Shown here piece after piece: positions 1 to 11,239 of a DNA stretch of 64,000 nt. Position 1 is the first letter of the stretch, and every line of letters starts with the position of its first letter. Location of the stretch: NCBI RefSeq assembly GCF_002099425.1, contig NW_018344068.1, positions 6,578,501 through 6,642,500 of the forward strand. Reading direction: 5' to 3'. The notes beneath the pieces were generated by a model. That model had not been told where the DNA came from, made no database searches, and saw nothing but the letters and a program-made list of their open reading frames with translations. Position numbers and translations under genes: made by a program. Source of the DNA: Phascolarctos cinereus. Lineage: Eukaryota; Chordata; Mammalia; Diprotodontia; Phascolarctidae.

Positions 1-785
1 ACCTAGGCCTGTTACACCCAAGTGTCATCCTTGAGTCCTCATCTGTACTCATTGTACATACCCAAGCTGCTCCTAAGTCCTGTTGTTTCTACCTCTTCAC
101 ATTTTGTGAATATCCCCTTTTCTCCATTCATACAACCACCACTTCATACCTACACCATTGCAACTGCCTGCTGGTTGATCCCCCTGGATGAACTCCAGTC
201 TATCCTCCACTAAACAGCTAAAGTGATCTTCCTTAATTGCTATTCTGACTACATCGCTCCTCTAATCAGCAAACTCCAGTGGCCCCCATTTACAACAGAA
301 GGGCTCAAACACAAAATCCTCTCTTTGGTTTTTAAAGCTGTTCAGAACCTGGACCATGCTTTCCTTTCCAGTCTTCTTACACTTTGCCCTTTCCCCCGGT
401 ACTCTGGACTTCTTGCTGTCCCTCACTCCATCTCCCAACTCCATCCCTTGGCACCGACTATCCTTCATGCCTGGAGTGCCCTCCCTCCTGGCCTCTACCT
501 CCTCCTCGCTTCCTTTGAGACACAGCTCAAATCCCATTTTGTTTAAGAGGCCTTTCCCATTCTTCCTCTTCCCCTGCCCCTTCCAGTTACTGCCTGCTCT
601 CTGAGACAGCCTCTCATTTACTCTGCATATATCTTCTTTGTACACAGTTGTTTGTTTGCATGTTGTCTTCTCATCAGAATGTGAGCTCCCTGAGGGCAGG
701 ACCCATGTTTTTGCCTTTTTTTGTATCCCCAGTGATTTGTGCCTTCCACACAGAAAGCATTAATGCTTGTTGACTTATCAAGCTA
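1..785 (+). mobile_element. L2/L3-like LINE 3' end
   Basis: Degenerate 3' end of a CR1-clade (L2/L3-like) LINE. Frames around 223-546 retain the SDYIAPL...KILSLVFKA...SFETQLKSH pattern typical of the C-terminus of these LINEs. The end has the usual 'gagctccctgagggcagg' and 'tgtatccccag' tail near 680-735 and closes at 'atgcttgttgac'. The same family recurs at least ten times in the window in both orientations. No working gene is present. Confidence 0.75.
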
Positions 786-799
786 AAGCCAAATTTAAG

Positions 800-1083
800 A
801 AGCAAACTACTGATAGGAATAAACAATCTTCAAAAGAAGAATTGCAGACATTAACAACCACATAAAAAATGCTCCAAATCACAAATAAGAGAAATGCAAA
901 TCAAAACAACGTGAGTTTTACCTCTCATCCAAATTGGCAAAAATGACAAAATATAAGAACAATCAATACTGAAGGGGTTGTGTGGGGCTGTGAATTAGTA
1001 CAAGCATTCTGGAAAGCCATCTGGATTCATAAACAAAATGGCTAAACCGGGTCCTTATGATCTGACCCAGAGTTACCACTGTT
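800..1083 (+). mobile_element. L1 ORF2 3' fragment
   Basis: Old, diverged fragment of the marsupial L1 ORF2 C-terminal region in plus orientation, with recognisable 'agagaaatgcaaatcaaaac' and 'catctggattcat'-type blocks. It ends without a poly(A) tail and abuts an L1 piece in the opposite orientation. Confidence 0.65.
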
Positions 1084-1084
1084 A

Positions 1085-3584
1085 AGTAAAGTTGTTTTAA
1101 TTTGCATTTCTCTAATCAATAATAAATTTTTTCATATGACTACATATAGCTTTGATTTCTTCATCCAAAAACTGCTTGCTCATATCCTTTGACCATTTGT
1201 CAATTGGAGAATGACTCATATTCTTATATATTAGAAAGTTTTCTATATATTTGTGATTATGAGACCTTTTTCTGAGAAACTATACATAAAAAATTCCCCC
1301 CAATCTTCTGCTTTCCTTCTAATTTTTGCTACATTGGTTGTAACTGTACAAAAACCTTTTTAATTTAATGTAATCAGTGTTATCCATTTTACAACTCATA
1401 ATGCTATCTCTCATTTATTTATAAATTCTTCTCCTATCCATAAGTCTGATAGGTAATATGTTTCATGTTCTTCTAATTTACTTATGATAGCTCCCTTAAC
1501 ATCTAGGGCATGTATTCATTTTGACCTTATCTTGGCAAATGGTGTAATATATTGATCTAAACTCAATTTCTGCCAGACTGTTCAAGTTTTCCCAACAATT
1601 TTTACCAAATAGTGAATTCTTATCCAAAAGTTTATGGCTTTACATTTGTAAACACAAGGTTACTACAATCATTTACTCCTGTGTATTGTATGTCTACTCT
1701 GGTCCACTGATTCACCTATTTCTTAGCCATTATCAGATAGCTTTGATAATTACTGCCTTAGATCTAGTACTACTAAACCTCCTTGCTTTACATTTTTTCA
1801 TTAATTCCTTTGATATCCCTAATCTTTTGTCCTTCCAAATGAATTTTATTATTTTTTCTAGCTCAATGAAATAATTTTTTAGTAATTTAATTGGGATGGC
1901 ATTTGAATAAATGGATTAGTTTAGGCAGAATTGTCATTTTTATTATATTGGTTCTGTCCACCCATGAATAATTAATATTATTCCAATTATGTAAATCTGA
2001 TTATATTTGTATAAAAACGTTTTAATTATGTTAATGTAGTTCCTGGGTTTGTCTTGGCAGGTATACTTCTAGGTATTTTATGCTGTCTACAGTTATTTTA
2101 ATTGGGGTATCTCTTATTATCTCTTCTTGCAGAGTTTTGTTGGTGATATATAGAAATGCTGATGATTAATGCTGCTTTGATAAAATTATTGTTTCAATTT
2201 TTTAGTTGAATGTCTAGGATTTTCCAAATATATCATTATATTGTCTGCAAAAAGAGATCATTTCACTACCTCATTGCCCATTCTGATTTCTTCAATTTCT
2301 TTTTCTTTTCTTACTGCTATTGCTAGCATTTCTAATACAATATTGAATAATATTGGCAATAGTGGGCATCTTACTGATTTTACTGGGAAGGCTTCTGGCT
2401 TATCCCCCTTACAAATAATGCCTGTTGATGGTTTTAGGTAGGTAATGTTTCTTATTATTTTAAGGAAAAATCTATTTATTACTATACTTTCAAGCGTTTT
2501 AAATAGGAATGAGTGTTGTATTTTGTCAAAAGCTTTCTTTGTACCTAATGATACAATATTTTTGTTACTTTTGTTATTCATATAATCAATTATGTTAACA
2601 ATTTTCCTTATGTTGAGCCATCTCTGCATTCCTGGTATGAATCCCACTTGGTCACAATGTATAAACTTTGTAATATATTGTTGTAGTCTCCTAGTTAGTA
2701 TTTTATTTGGAATTTTTGCATCCATATCCATTAGTGAATTTGGTCTATAATTTTCTTTCTCTATTTTTGCTCTTCCTGGTTTAGGTTATCAGCACCATAT
2801 CTGTTTCATAAAAGGAGTTTGGCAGAGCTCCTTCTTTGCCTATTATTCCAAATAATTTATTTAATATTGGAATTAGTTGATCTTTAAATGTTTGGTAGAA
2901 CTCATTTATAAATCCATATGATCCTGATGCTTTTTTCTTAGAAAGCTCATTACAGACTGTTCAATTTCTTTTTCTAAAATAGATTTATTTAAATATTCTA
3001 TTTCCTCTTCTGTTAATCTAGGCTGCTGATATTCTTATAATTATTCCCCCATTTCATTAAACTGTTATATTTATTGGCATATAATTGAGCAAAATAACTC
3101 CTAATAATTGCTTTGATTTCATTTTCACTAGTGGTATAGTCATCCTTTTCATTTTTGATAATAGTGATTTGGTTTTCTTCTCCCTTTAAAAATCATATTA
3201 ACCAAAGATTTATCTATTTTATTGATTTTTTCACAAAACCAACTCCTACTTTTATTTATTAATTCAACGGTTTTCTTACATTAAATTTTATTGATCTCAC
3301 CTTTAATTTTTAGGATTTCTAACTTGGTGTTTAATTGGGGATTTTTGATTTGTTCTTTTTCTAGCTTTTTTGATTGCACACTCAATTCATTAGAGATGCG
3401 AATTTTCTTCTAATTACTGCTTTTGCTACATCTCATAGGTTTTGGTATGTTGTTTCATTATTATCATTCTCTTTAATAAAATTACTTATTGTTTCTTTGG
3501 CTTGTTCTTTAACCCACTCATTCTTTAAGATTAAGTTATTTAGTCCCCAATTAATTTTTAACCTGTGTTAGTAATAAAAATTGC
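1085..3584 (-). mobile_element. L1 ORF2 (reverse transcriptase part), decayed
   Basis: Minus-strand L1 ORF2 fragment of about 2.5 kb. The minus translation at 2258-2731 shows the L1 reverse transcriptase blocks [24 protein letters not shown] and [15 protein letters not shown], followed by the [18 protein letters not shown] block, which corresponds to L1 'KGTRQGCPLSPLLFN'. Stops and frame changes interrupt it throughout. The 5' part of the element lies at the high-coordinate end and the piece stops near the 'aaatgcaaattaaaac' block at 1085-1110. Confidence 0.85.
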
Positions 3585-3585
3585 T

Positions 3586-3617
<32 letters not shown>
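3585..3617. repeat. (CA)n microsatellite
   Basis: About sixteen uninterrupted CA units next to the 5' edge of the minus-strand L1. The following stretch, 3618-3950, holds nothing I can identify. Confidence 0.95.
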
Positions 3618-3619
<2 letters not shown>

Positions 3620-3952
3620 AATCTATTTTAATTGTAGCATAACTCAGTATGGTATTTCCAGGACATAAAAAGGATTCTCAGGGGATTATGCAGTTGCTTG
3701 TTTTTATGCTGGGTTTTTTTTTAAAGGAAGAAATGTGGGGAAAGAGAAATTATTTTAAAATCTTCCCTACCCTAAAAGGAAATATACCTTCAGACAACTA
3801 TGAGAGCCGAAGGTAAGGCAAGAGGCTACATATGAACTTGGAATCATCTAGACAAGATAACAGGAACAGATTTTTTTTTGTGCTCACAAGTCTTAGAAAC
3901 TCAACTTGACTTCTGGCTTGTTATCACCCAATATTTTCTTTCTTTCTTTCTT

Positions 3953-4092
3953 TTTTAAATAGGCAATTGGGGTTAAGTGACTTGCCCAGGGTCACATAGC
4001 TAGTAAATGTCAAGTGTCTGAGGCCAGATTTAAACTCAAGTCCTCCTGACTCCAAGGCCAGAGCTCTATCCCCTGCTCCACCTAGCACCCAC
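3953..4092 (-). mobile_element. tRNA-derived CORE-SINE, short poly(A) form
   Basis: Read on the minus strand it has the head 'gctaggtgg...gatagagc', then 'ctggag/ttggagtcaggagg', the CORE block 'agctatgtgaccctgggcaa' and a pyrimidine-rich remnant of the A tail at the low-coordinate end. This is the abundant marsupial (WALLSI/WSINE-like) SINE. Confidence 0.85.
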
Positions 4093-4269
4093 TACTATCT
4101 ACGTGCACGTTAACTAGGCTAAGATATATTCCCATAAAGTTGTTACAAGCAGTCTTTTCTTTGAGAAAATGTAAAATATGGGTATTAAAACATAAAAAAT
4201 CCCAGAAGTCTGGGAAATAAAACTGTAGCAGAAAATAAGTTATAAATACATTGATATCATATAGCAATA

Positions 4270-5185
4270 ACAGGTCACTATTGATTATAGAAATGCAAAT
4301 TAAAACAACTCTGAAATGCCACCACACATTTATCAGATTGGCTAACATGACAGAAAAGGAAAATGACAACGGCTGAAGGGGATGTGGAAAAACTGGGACA
4401 CTGATGCACTGTTGGTGGAGTTGTGAACTGGTCCGACCATTCTAGAGAACAATTTGGAACTATGCCCAAAGGCTTCAAAATTGTGCATGCCCTTTGACCC
4501 AGCAGTACCACTACTAGGTCTGTATCCCAAAGAAATTAAACAAAAGAGAAAAAGACCTATTTATATGAAAATATTTATAGCAGCTCTTTTTGTTAGGGCA
4601 AAGAATTGGAAACAGAAGCGATGCCCAGCAATTGGGGAATGGCTGAACAAGGTATGGTATATGATTATGATGGAATACTACTGTGCTATAAGAAATGATG
4701 AACAGGACAGTTTCTGAAACACCTGCAAATACTTATATGAACTGATGCAAATTGAAATGAATAGAACCAGGATAACATGGTACACAGTAACAGCAATATT
4801 TTAAGGATGCCAACTGTGAAAGACTTAGTGAGTCTATCCAAGACAATGATGCAAGACAATTCCAAAGGACCCATGATGAAAAATGCTATCCACCTTCAGA
4901 GAGAGAACTGATGAACTCTGAGTGCAGACTGAATTATATTTTTTTTACTTTATTTTTCTTATTTTGTGTGTGCGTGTTCTTTCTTCTGCAATATGGCTAA
5001 TATGGAAATATTTTTTGCATGACTTCACATGTATAATCAATCTATTGCTTGCCTTCTCAAGGGGTAGGGGAAGGGTGAGAGGGAGGGGGAGAATTTAGAA
5101 CTCAAAATTTTAAAAAATGAATGTTAAAAATTTTTTACATGTAATTGAGAAGTATTTAATGAAATAAACAAAAATGTATTTTAAA
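4270..5185 (+). mobile_element. 5'-truncated L1 3' end
   Basis: Marsupial L1 3' end in plus orientation. Translation at 4454-4717 gives PFDPAVPLLGLYPKEIK, IFIAALFVRAKNWK and MMEYYCAIRNDEQ, the conserved C-terminus of L1 ORF2p (human L1 has DPAIPLLGIYPK...FIAALFTIAKTWN...MEYYAAIKNDE). It continues through the 3' UTR with a G-rich stretch near 5060-5095 and an A-rich end near 5160-5185. It is truncated at its 5' end. Confidence 0.88.
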
Positions 5186-5937
5186 ATACCTGTATTACTC
5201 CATTCTCAGGCATTTTCATGCAGCCCTATCCAAAGGCACACAGTTATTTACCACGACAGGCCCCTATCTTTGCAAAACTGCATGTAGGAGGAGAAGGTAG
5301 AGCCCAATTTGGCAGAGAAAAGATAGGGACTCACCTGAGCTCCCCCCAAAACCCCTCTGAACACCTTTAAATAATGCTATAAAACAATTCTTGCAGCAGC
5401 AGAACCCACAAAAGGACAGGGTAAAATAATTTTCTTGCTAAAGACAACTTAGAAGGTCAGCAGGAAAAGTCTGTAGCCCTGGGGTGAGAGTAGAGAATAG
5501 TCCAGCACAGGCTGTGCCAGCACAGACCAGGCCCCACCAAACCAGGAGCAGGCCTTGGGAATCACTGAATTGGCAACAGCTGCTTCCGGAGCTCTCAGCC
5601 CACAGACAGTAAGGAGGTTGAACAACTGATCAGAAGGAGATTACAAGGGTTGCCCATACTCAGATCTGGGCCACAGTCCCAGAGCAAGGAAGAGCACGAG
5701 CACAACAGAGCTTGTGGGCAGCCACAGTAGTGAACATCTCTCCTTAGATCATACCACCTTGGAAGAACGGAAAACTTACAGGTCCCTAGAAGTATCTCTG
5801 ACAACAGCTGCACAAAAACCCTGAAGCTTGAGACAGTGCACCCTCCACCCTGGAAGCAGAGCCCTAATTCGACAGAGCTGAAAGTCAAGAAATAGACCGG
5901 AAAAATGAGCGAATGACAGAAAAAATATTCTGACCAT

Positions 5938-6800
5938 ATGGAGACAAGGAAGATCAAAACACACATTCAGAAGAAGATAACAAAGTCAAAGCTCCTATAT
6001 CCAAAGCCTCCAAAAAAAAATATGAATTGGTCTCAAGCCATGGAAGAGCTCAAAAACGATTTTGAAAATCAAGTAAGAGAGGTAGAGGAAAAACTGGTAA
6101 GAGAAATGAGAGTAATGCAAGAAAAACACGAAAAAAGAGTCCACAGCTTGATAAAGGAGGCCCAAAAACATTCTGAAGAAAGTAACACCTTAAGAAAGCA
6201 CGGGATCAAATGGCAGAAGAGGTACAAAAAACCAGTGAGGAGAAGAATGCACTGAAAAGCAGAATTGGCCAAATGGAAAAAGAAGCACAAAAATTCACTG
6301 AAGAGAAAAACTCCTTAAGAAGTAGAACTGATCAAACTTGGAAAAGGAGGTACCAAAGCTCACTGATGAAAATAATTCCTTCAAAATTAGAATGGAGCAA
6401 ATGGAAGCTAATGACCTTATGAGAAATCAAGAAACAATAAAACAAAACCAAAAGAATGAAAAAATAGAAGACAATGTGAAATATCTCACTGAAAAAATAA
6501 CTGACCTGGAAAACAGATCCAGGAGAGATAATCTGAAAATTACTGGACTACCTGAAAGCCACGATCAAAAAAAGAGCCTAGACATCATCTTTCAAGAAAT
6601 TATCAAGGAAAACTGTCCTGGTATTCTAGAACCAGAGGGTAAAATAAAAATTGAAAGAATCCACTGATCACCTCCTGAAAGAGATCCCAAAATGAAAACT
6701 CCTAGGAATATTACAGTCAAATTCCAGAGCTCCCAGGTCAAGGAGAAAACATTGCAAGCAGCCAGAGAAAAACAATTCAAGTATAACACAAAATTTAGCG
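5938..6800 (+). pseudogene. L1-type ORF1 (RNA-binding chaperone) remnant
   Basis: ORF1p of L1-type elements is a trimeric nucleic-acid chaperone with a coiled coil, an RRM and a C-terminal domain. Here the N-terminal part has ETRKIKTHIQKK and then a long Glu/Lys-rich coiled coil (about 6040-6400) with internal repeats. The RRM region reads ENRSRRDNLKITGLPE (about 6510-6570), IIKENCPGILEP and, after a break, KTPRNITVKF...LQAAREKQ (about 6695-6775). This corresponds to human L1 'ENRSRRSNLRIIGVPE' and 'GKTPRHIIVRF'. At least two frame changes lie in the coiled coil and one stop follows ERIH. Beyond about 6780 the reading no longer resembles the L1 C-terminal domain. Confidence 0.82.
6148..6400 (+). 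repeat. Four tandem 63-bp repeats in ORF1 coiled coil
   Basis: Units at 6148-6209, 6210-6272, 6273-6335 and 6336-6400 (62, 63, 63 and 65 bp). Unit 2 reads MAEEVQKTSEEKNALKSRIGQ and unit 3 MEKEAQKFTEEKNSLRSRTDQ. Unit 4 contains EVPKLTDENNSF and unit 1 contains KEAQKHSEESNTLRK. Twenty-one residues equal exactly three heptads, so each added unit lengthens the coiled coil without breaking its register. Confidence 0.85.
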
Positions 6801-7932
6801 GCTTCTACCTGAAGGGATCAGAAGGCTTGCAATATGATATTACAGAGGGCAAAGGAGCTAGGATTATAACCAAGAATCACCTACCCAGTAAAACTGAGCA
6901 TAATCTTTCAGGGGGAAAAATAAATGTTCAATGAAATAAAGAATATTCAAGCATTCTTGATGAAAAGACCAGAGCTGAATAGAAAATCTGACTTTCAAAT
7001 AAAAGATTCAAGAGAAGCATAAAAGGGTAAACAGGAAAGAGAAATCATTAGAGATTTAATAAGGTTAAGCTGTTCTTACATTCCTACATTGTAACTCATA
7101 AGAACTTTCTCATTATTATGAAAGTTAGAAGGAGTATACATAGACAGAGGGCACAAGTATGAGCTCAACATGAAGGGATACCTAAAAAAATAAAATTAAG
7201 GGGTGAGAAAGCAATGCACTGGACAAAAAGGAACGGTAGAATGGGGCAAATTATCTCACATAAAAGAAGCAAGAAAAAGCTTTTGCAATGGAGGGGAAGA
7301 TGGGGAGGTGAGCGAGAGAGTGAGTGAACCATACTCTCATCAGAATTGGCTCAAAGAGGGAATAACATATACAGTCAATTGGGTACAGAAATCTATCTTA
7401 CCCTATAGGAAAGTAGGAGGGGAAGGGGTTAAGAGAAGGGGGGAGGGTGGTGATGGAAAAGACAAAACAGAAGGGGAAATAGGATAGAGGGAAATACAGT
7501 TAGCAATCTTAACTGTGAAAAAAAATTTAGAAGCAAGTTTTTCTGCTAAAGGCCTCATTTCTCAAACATACAGAGAACCGAGTTAAATTTATAAAAATAA
7601 GAGCTATTCCCCAACTGATAAACGATCAAAAGATATGAACAGTTTTCAGATGAAGTAATGAAAGCTATCTATAGCCGTATGAAAAAACGCTCTAAATCAT
7701 TATTGATTGGAGAAATGCAAATTAAAACAATTCTGAGGTACTACCTCAATCCTATCAGACTGGCTAACAGGACAGAAAAGGAAAATGACATATGTTGGAG
7801 GGGACATGGGAAAAATGAGACATTAATGCACTATTGGTGGAGTTGTGATCTCATTCAAGCATTCTATAGAGCAATTTGGAACCATGCCCAAAGGGCTATA
7901 AAACCATGCATACTCTTCGACCTAGCAATACA

Positions 7933-8262
7933 CTCTCAAGATCTCTCTTAAGAACTTTGGAATTGACTGTGTTACAGGTGAGACAATGGCACAGAACCGC
8001 CCAGCATGGCGTGCCCACATCAGAGAAGATGCTGTGCTCCAGAAGCAAAGTAGAACTGAAGTAACTCAAAAGAAACACGAGACATGCAAATTTAGAGAAT
8101 CCACCCCAAATGTTCACATGGACTATCTGTGCCAGAACGGTGGTAGAACATTCCCGAGCTCATACTGGTCTGATCAGCCATAGCTGGACACATTGTAACT
8201 TACTCTAACACAGTGATGTTATTTTGGTCCTACTCGAGAACAAAGGATCACAACCAACCAAC
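7933..8262 (+). mobile_element. Non-L1 LINE tail (RTE-like) inserted in the HAL1-like copy
   Basis: The L1 tail is recognisable up to 'cgacctagcaatac' and resumes at 'gactaggtctgtatcc'. The piece between is foreign. It encodes fragments like PAWRAHIREDAVL, KFRESTPNVHMDYLC and GLISHSWTHCN-type residues, a C-terminal tail with Cys/His finger-like spacing. It ends in a short tandem 'accaaccaacca', as non-L1 LINEs of the RTE and CR1 groups do. Family assignment is tentative. Confidence 0.6.
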
Positions 8263-9011
8263 CATGACTAGGTCTGTATCCAAAAAGAGATAAAAAACAA
8301 AAAGGAAAAGGACTTCTATGTACAAAAATATTTATAGCAGCTCTTTTCTGGTGGCCAAGAACTGAAAACTGAGGGGATGCCCATCAATTGGGAGTGGCTG
8401 AACAAGTTGTGGTACGTGATTATGACGGAATACTATTGTGCTATAAGAAATGATGAGCAGGATGCTCTCAGAAAAACCTAGAAAGAATTACAGAAGCTAA
8501 CGCAAAGTGACATGTACTGTGTACAAAGTAACAGTTAAGATGTAAGATGATCAGCTGTGAATGACTTAGTTATTCTCAGCAATATAATGATCCAAGACAA
8601 TTCTGAAAGACTTACGATGAAAAATGTTATCCATCCCTAGAGAAAGAACTGATGGTGTCTGAATACAGATTGAAGCGGACTATTTTTACTCTCTTTATTT
8701 TTCTTGAGTTTTTTTGTCTGTTTTCTTTCACAACATGACTAATATGGAAATACATTTTCCATGACTATGCATGTATAACCTATACTGAATTGCTTGCTTT
8801 CTCAATGAGAGGAGTGGGGAGGGAGGAAGGGAGAGAATTTGGAATTCAAAGTTTTAAAAACGAATGTTAAAAATTGTTTTTACATGTAATTGAGGAAAAA
8901 TAAAATACTAAACAAGAAAAAAAAAGCTGCACATAGCAAAATTCCCTCTCCCACTTCAACCAATAGTCCTTCTTCTGCTCATTTCAGATGACAATGCCCA
9001 ACTCAACTTAC

Positions 9012-9083
9012 CGAATCAAGTAGTTCATCGTCCAGCTCTACGTTGCTCAGGTGACCGATGCGGAAAAATGCTGAATGGGAGGG
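9012..9083 (-). CDS. CLCN7: CLCN7 exon 2 (chloride/proton exchanger CLC-7)
   Basis: A 72-bp exon encoding 24 residues on the minus strand, ending [17 protein letters not shown]. Human CLC-7 has, as I recall it, [24 protein letters not shown] at the same place. The acceptor is 'cccttttcag' just above 9083 and the donor 'gtaagttg' just below 9012. Both junctions are phase 0, so the exon can be skipped without a frameshift, and a human isoform lacking 24 N-terminal residues is known. The exon encodes part of the cytosolic N-terminal tail before the first membrane helix. The channel body, the OSTM1-interacting part and the CBS domains lie left of the window. It is too short to be caught by length-filtered ORF searches. 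Confidence 0.96.
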
Positions 9084-9239
9084 CTGAAAAGGGAAGAAAC
9101 TGCAATTTAGAGAACATGCAAATACGAAGAAGGAAAAAAAATCCTCATACACTACAGGCCTTATCACTTAGAGTCTTTCACATTTATTTCATTCATTCTC
9201 AATCTAACATCACATTCATATTCATGGTCACAAACCTTT

Positions 9240-9420
9240 TTATTATTGGTAACAATGGATTTATATACTGCCCTGAGCTTTCCAAAGTACTTTTCTCCCA
9301 TCAGACCCATGAGGCAGGATATCTTTACATCTGTGGTATACAGATAAGGAAACTGAGACTCAGAGGGTAAGTGATATCCAGGGCTGCTGACCCCTCAGGC
9401 CCGTGCTCTTTCCTCTAGAT
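9240..9420 (-). repeat. MIR fragment
   Basis: Reverse MIR pattern: 'tttccaaagtacttt', 'atgaggcaggata', 'gataaggaaactgagactca' and 'gggtaagtgat', ending in a 'cccgtgctctttcc' block. Confidence 0.7.
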
Positions 9421-9584
9421 CATTCTGTAAGTTCTTTTTTATTTTTTTCTTCATTCTGTAAGTTCTAACAGAGTTGTGGTTCCCCAGAGGTGAAAACCCG
9501 GGGTGCCCCCTTGTCTACCTTACAACCTGCCACTAACTTGTGCCTTGAGACAGTAGACATAAGATTTTAACACACCTAAAGAGC

Positions 9585-9935
9585 TATGTATGTTACCTCT
9601 CCCGTCTGCAATGTGGCCCCACCAAACCTATCCAGCCTCGGCTTCTCTTCTTCTCCAACACAACCTTTCTGCTCTAACCAAACCAGTCACTTCTCTTTGC
9701 TGTTCATCTCAACCTCAGTGCCTTTGTTTCATTTGCCATACCCCTTGACTACCAGGCTCTCCCTCCTCTCCCCACCCCCACCCCCAAACCTTTAATGTCT
9801 CCCTGAAATCGCACCTCTTCCACACTGGCTTCCTTGACGGGCTCAGTTCAATGACTTTCCTTCTCTGAATTCCTTTGGCGCTTAGTACCACAGCAGAGCA
9901 CCTAATTTAATTTTTCCACATGTTACTTTTGTCTC
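9585..9935 (+). repeat. L2/L3-like LINE 3' fragment
   Basis: Pyrimidine-rich L2-like 3' sequence with the diagnostic 'aatgtctccctgaaatcgca' and 'acctcttccacactggcttcc' blocks, truncated before the terminal tail. Confidence 0.55.
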
Positions 9936-10129
9936 CCCCAACTAAACAAAATCTTTACAAAAACATGGGGGGAGGGGATGAGGAAGTGGATTTCTCTGTT
10001 CAAGCAGAATCCTCACTGTCATTGAAATTACAACAAACAACTACCATAAAAAACATTAAGAAAGAAATAATTATGGAGAACTAGAGATTTTACAGGATTG
10101 ATAATACAAAATAATAGAAGCCTGGGTTT

Positions 10130-10860
10130 AAAAGGTGCTTACAATTCATCTAGTTTAGCCTCCCTGCCAGTGCAGGAATCCCCTGCATGGCAGCCCTGAT
10201 CTTTCTGGAACATTTTCAATACCAAGGCATTCACTAACCTTATAAGAAATGCCATTACAGTTTTAGACTCCTCTAATGGCTGGGTTCCTTATAATGAGCC
10301 CAAATCTGCCAGTCTATAATTTCTCTCTCGATGCTCCCAGTTTTGGCCTCAAAAGTCAGAAATATATGACATCCCTGGAAAACATTTGAGGGCAGCTGTC
10401 ATTGTTAGACTCACTCCCCAAATAAAAAACTTCTCTTCTAACAGTATTTGAGTATTTACTTAAAGCTCCTTGAAATATTTTCCAGACGATGTGATTTTAA
10501 ATCCCCTCACCATCTTGGTTACTTACTCTCTTCTGGAAGCATTCCTTTCAACAGCAATTCTCTTACAATTTGGTGCACAACACTCCAAATATGATTGGAC
10601 AAGGACAGAAGATAAGAGGACCCCACCGTCTCCTTCATTCTGGGCACCATAATTCTATCGATAATGCCTAAAACTGTGCTCAAGTTTTTAAGTTGCCACA
10701 TGAGTTCCAGCCCAGGTTTCAGTGCTATCTATTTGGCTTTCTTGACTTCTTACATTAAAACACCAAGTTCATCTTATTCAGCGTATTTTGTGCATCGGCA
10801 CATAAACATCTGAGGCTGCTGATATTATTCTAAATTGTTTTCAGTTATTGCTTCAGAGCA
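10130..10860 (-). mobile_element. CR1/L3-like LINE 3' region
   Basis: Collinear with the well-known CR1/L3 3' region: 'ttcatctagtttagcct', 'gagcccaaatctgcc', 'gagggcagctgtcat', 'accatcttggttac', 'aatttggtgcacaacactcc' and 'aagttgccacatgag'. The forward orientation of the family is the minus strand here, inferred from chicken CR1. A plus-strand copy lies at 57160-57650. Confidence 0.65.
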
Positions 10861-10904
10861 TGACTGGGCATCTCTTCTACTGTCATTCTTTTTATGTAGT
10901 CTCT

Positions 10905-11140
10905 TTTTAAGAGGCAGATGATGATGCAGTAGATAGAATGCTGAGCCTGGAGTGAGGAAGACTTGAGTTCTAGCCTCAGACTAGGGAAGTCACTTAACTT
11001 TTGTTTGCCTCAGTTTCCTCAACTATAATATGGAGATAATAACAGCAGCCACCTTTCAGAGTATCTCATCAAATGAGAGAATATTTGGAAAAAGCACTTA
11101 GCACACAGTAGGTGCTATATAAATGTGTATTCCCTTCCTC
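10905..11140 (+). repeat. MIR element, near full length
   Basis: Plus-strand MIR: 'gagcctggagtgaggaagac', 'aagtcacttaac', 'gcctcagtttcctcaactat', 'ggagataataacagcagcc' and 'cacttagcacacagtaggtg'. Confidence 0.85.
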
Positions 11141-11239
11141 CCCCAACTTCCTCTAAGATTTTTTTAGGGCCCTCACCTGTGATTCTTCAGAATAGGGAAT
11201 GCTCAGTAAGGAAATATCTACCATCGAAGCATATTTTGG

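Larger units (their letters stand above)
5186..8928 (+). mobile_element. HAL1-like (half-L1) element: 5' UTR, ORF1, noncoding middle, ORF2-derived tail
   Basis: A plus-strand L1 relative that appears to lack nearly all of ORF2. A 5' UTR-like leader (5186-5937) precedes ORF1 (5938 to about 6800). Next comes a purine-rich noncoding middle (about 6930-7560), and then only the C-terminal part of ORF2 plus the L1 3' UTR (about 7600-8928). The noncoding middle recurs in reverse at about 34.9-35.3 kb, so it belongs to a repeated family and not to a single rearranged copy. HAL1 elements, which keep ORF1 but not ORF2, are known in mammals including marsupials. The tail is interrupted by another LINE tail (7933-8262). 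Its 3' end lies only about 85 bp from the splice donor of CLCN7 exon 2. Confidence 0.7.

Noticed and set aside
262-645. 127-codon minus frame
   Set aside because: Antisense to an L2-like LINE terminus; Lys/Glu-rich composition is the complement of a pyrimidine-rich repeat.
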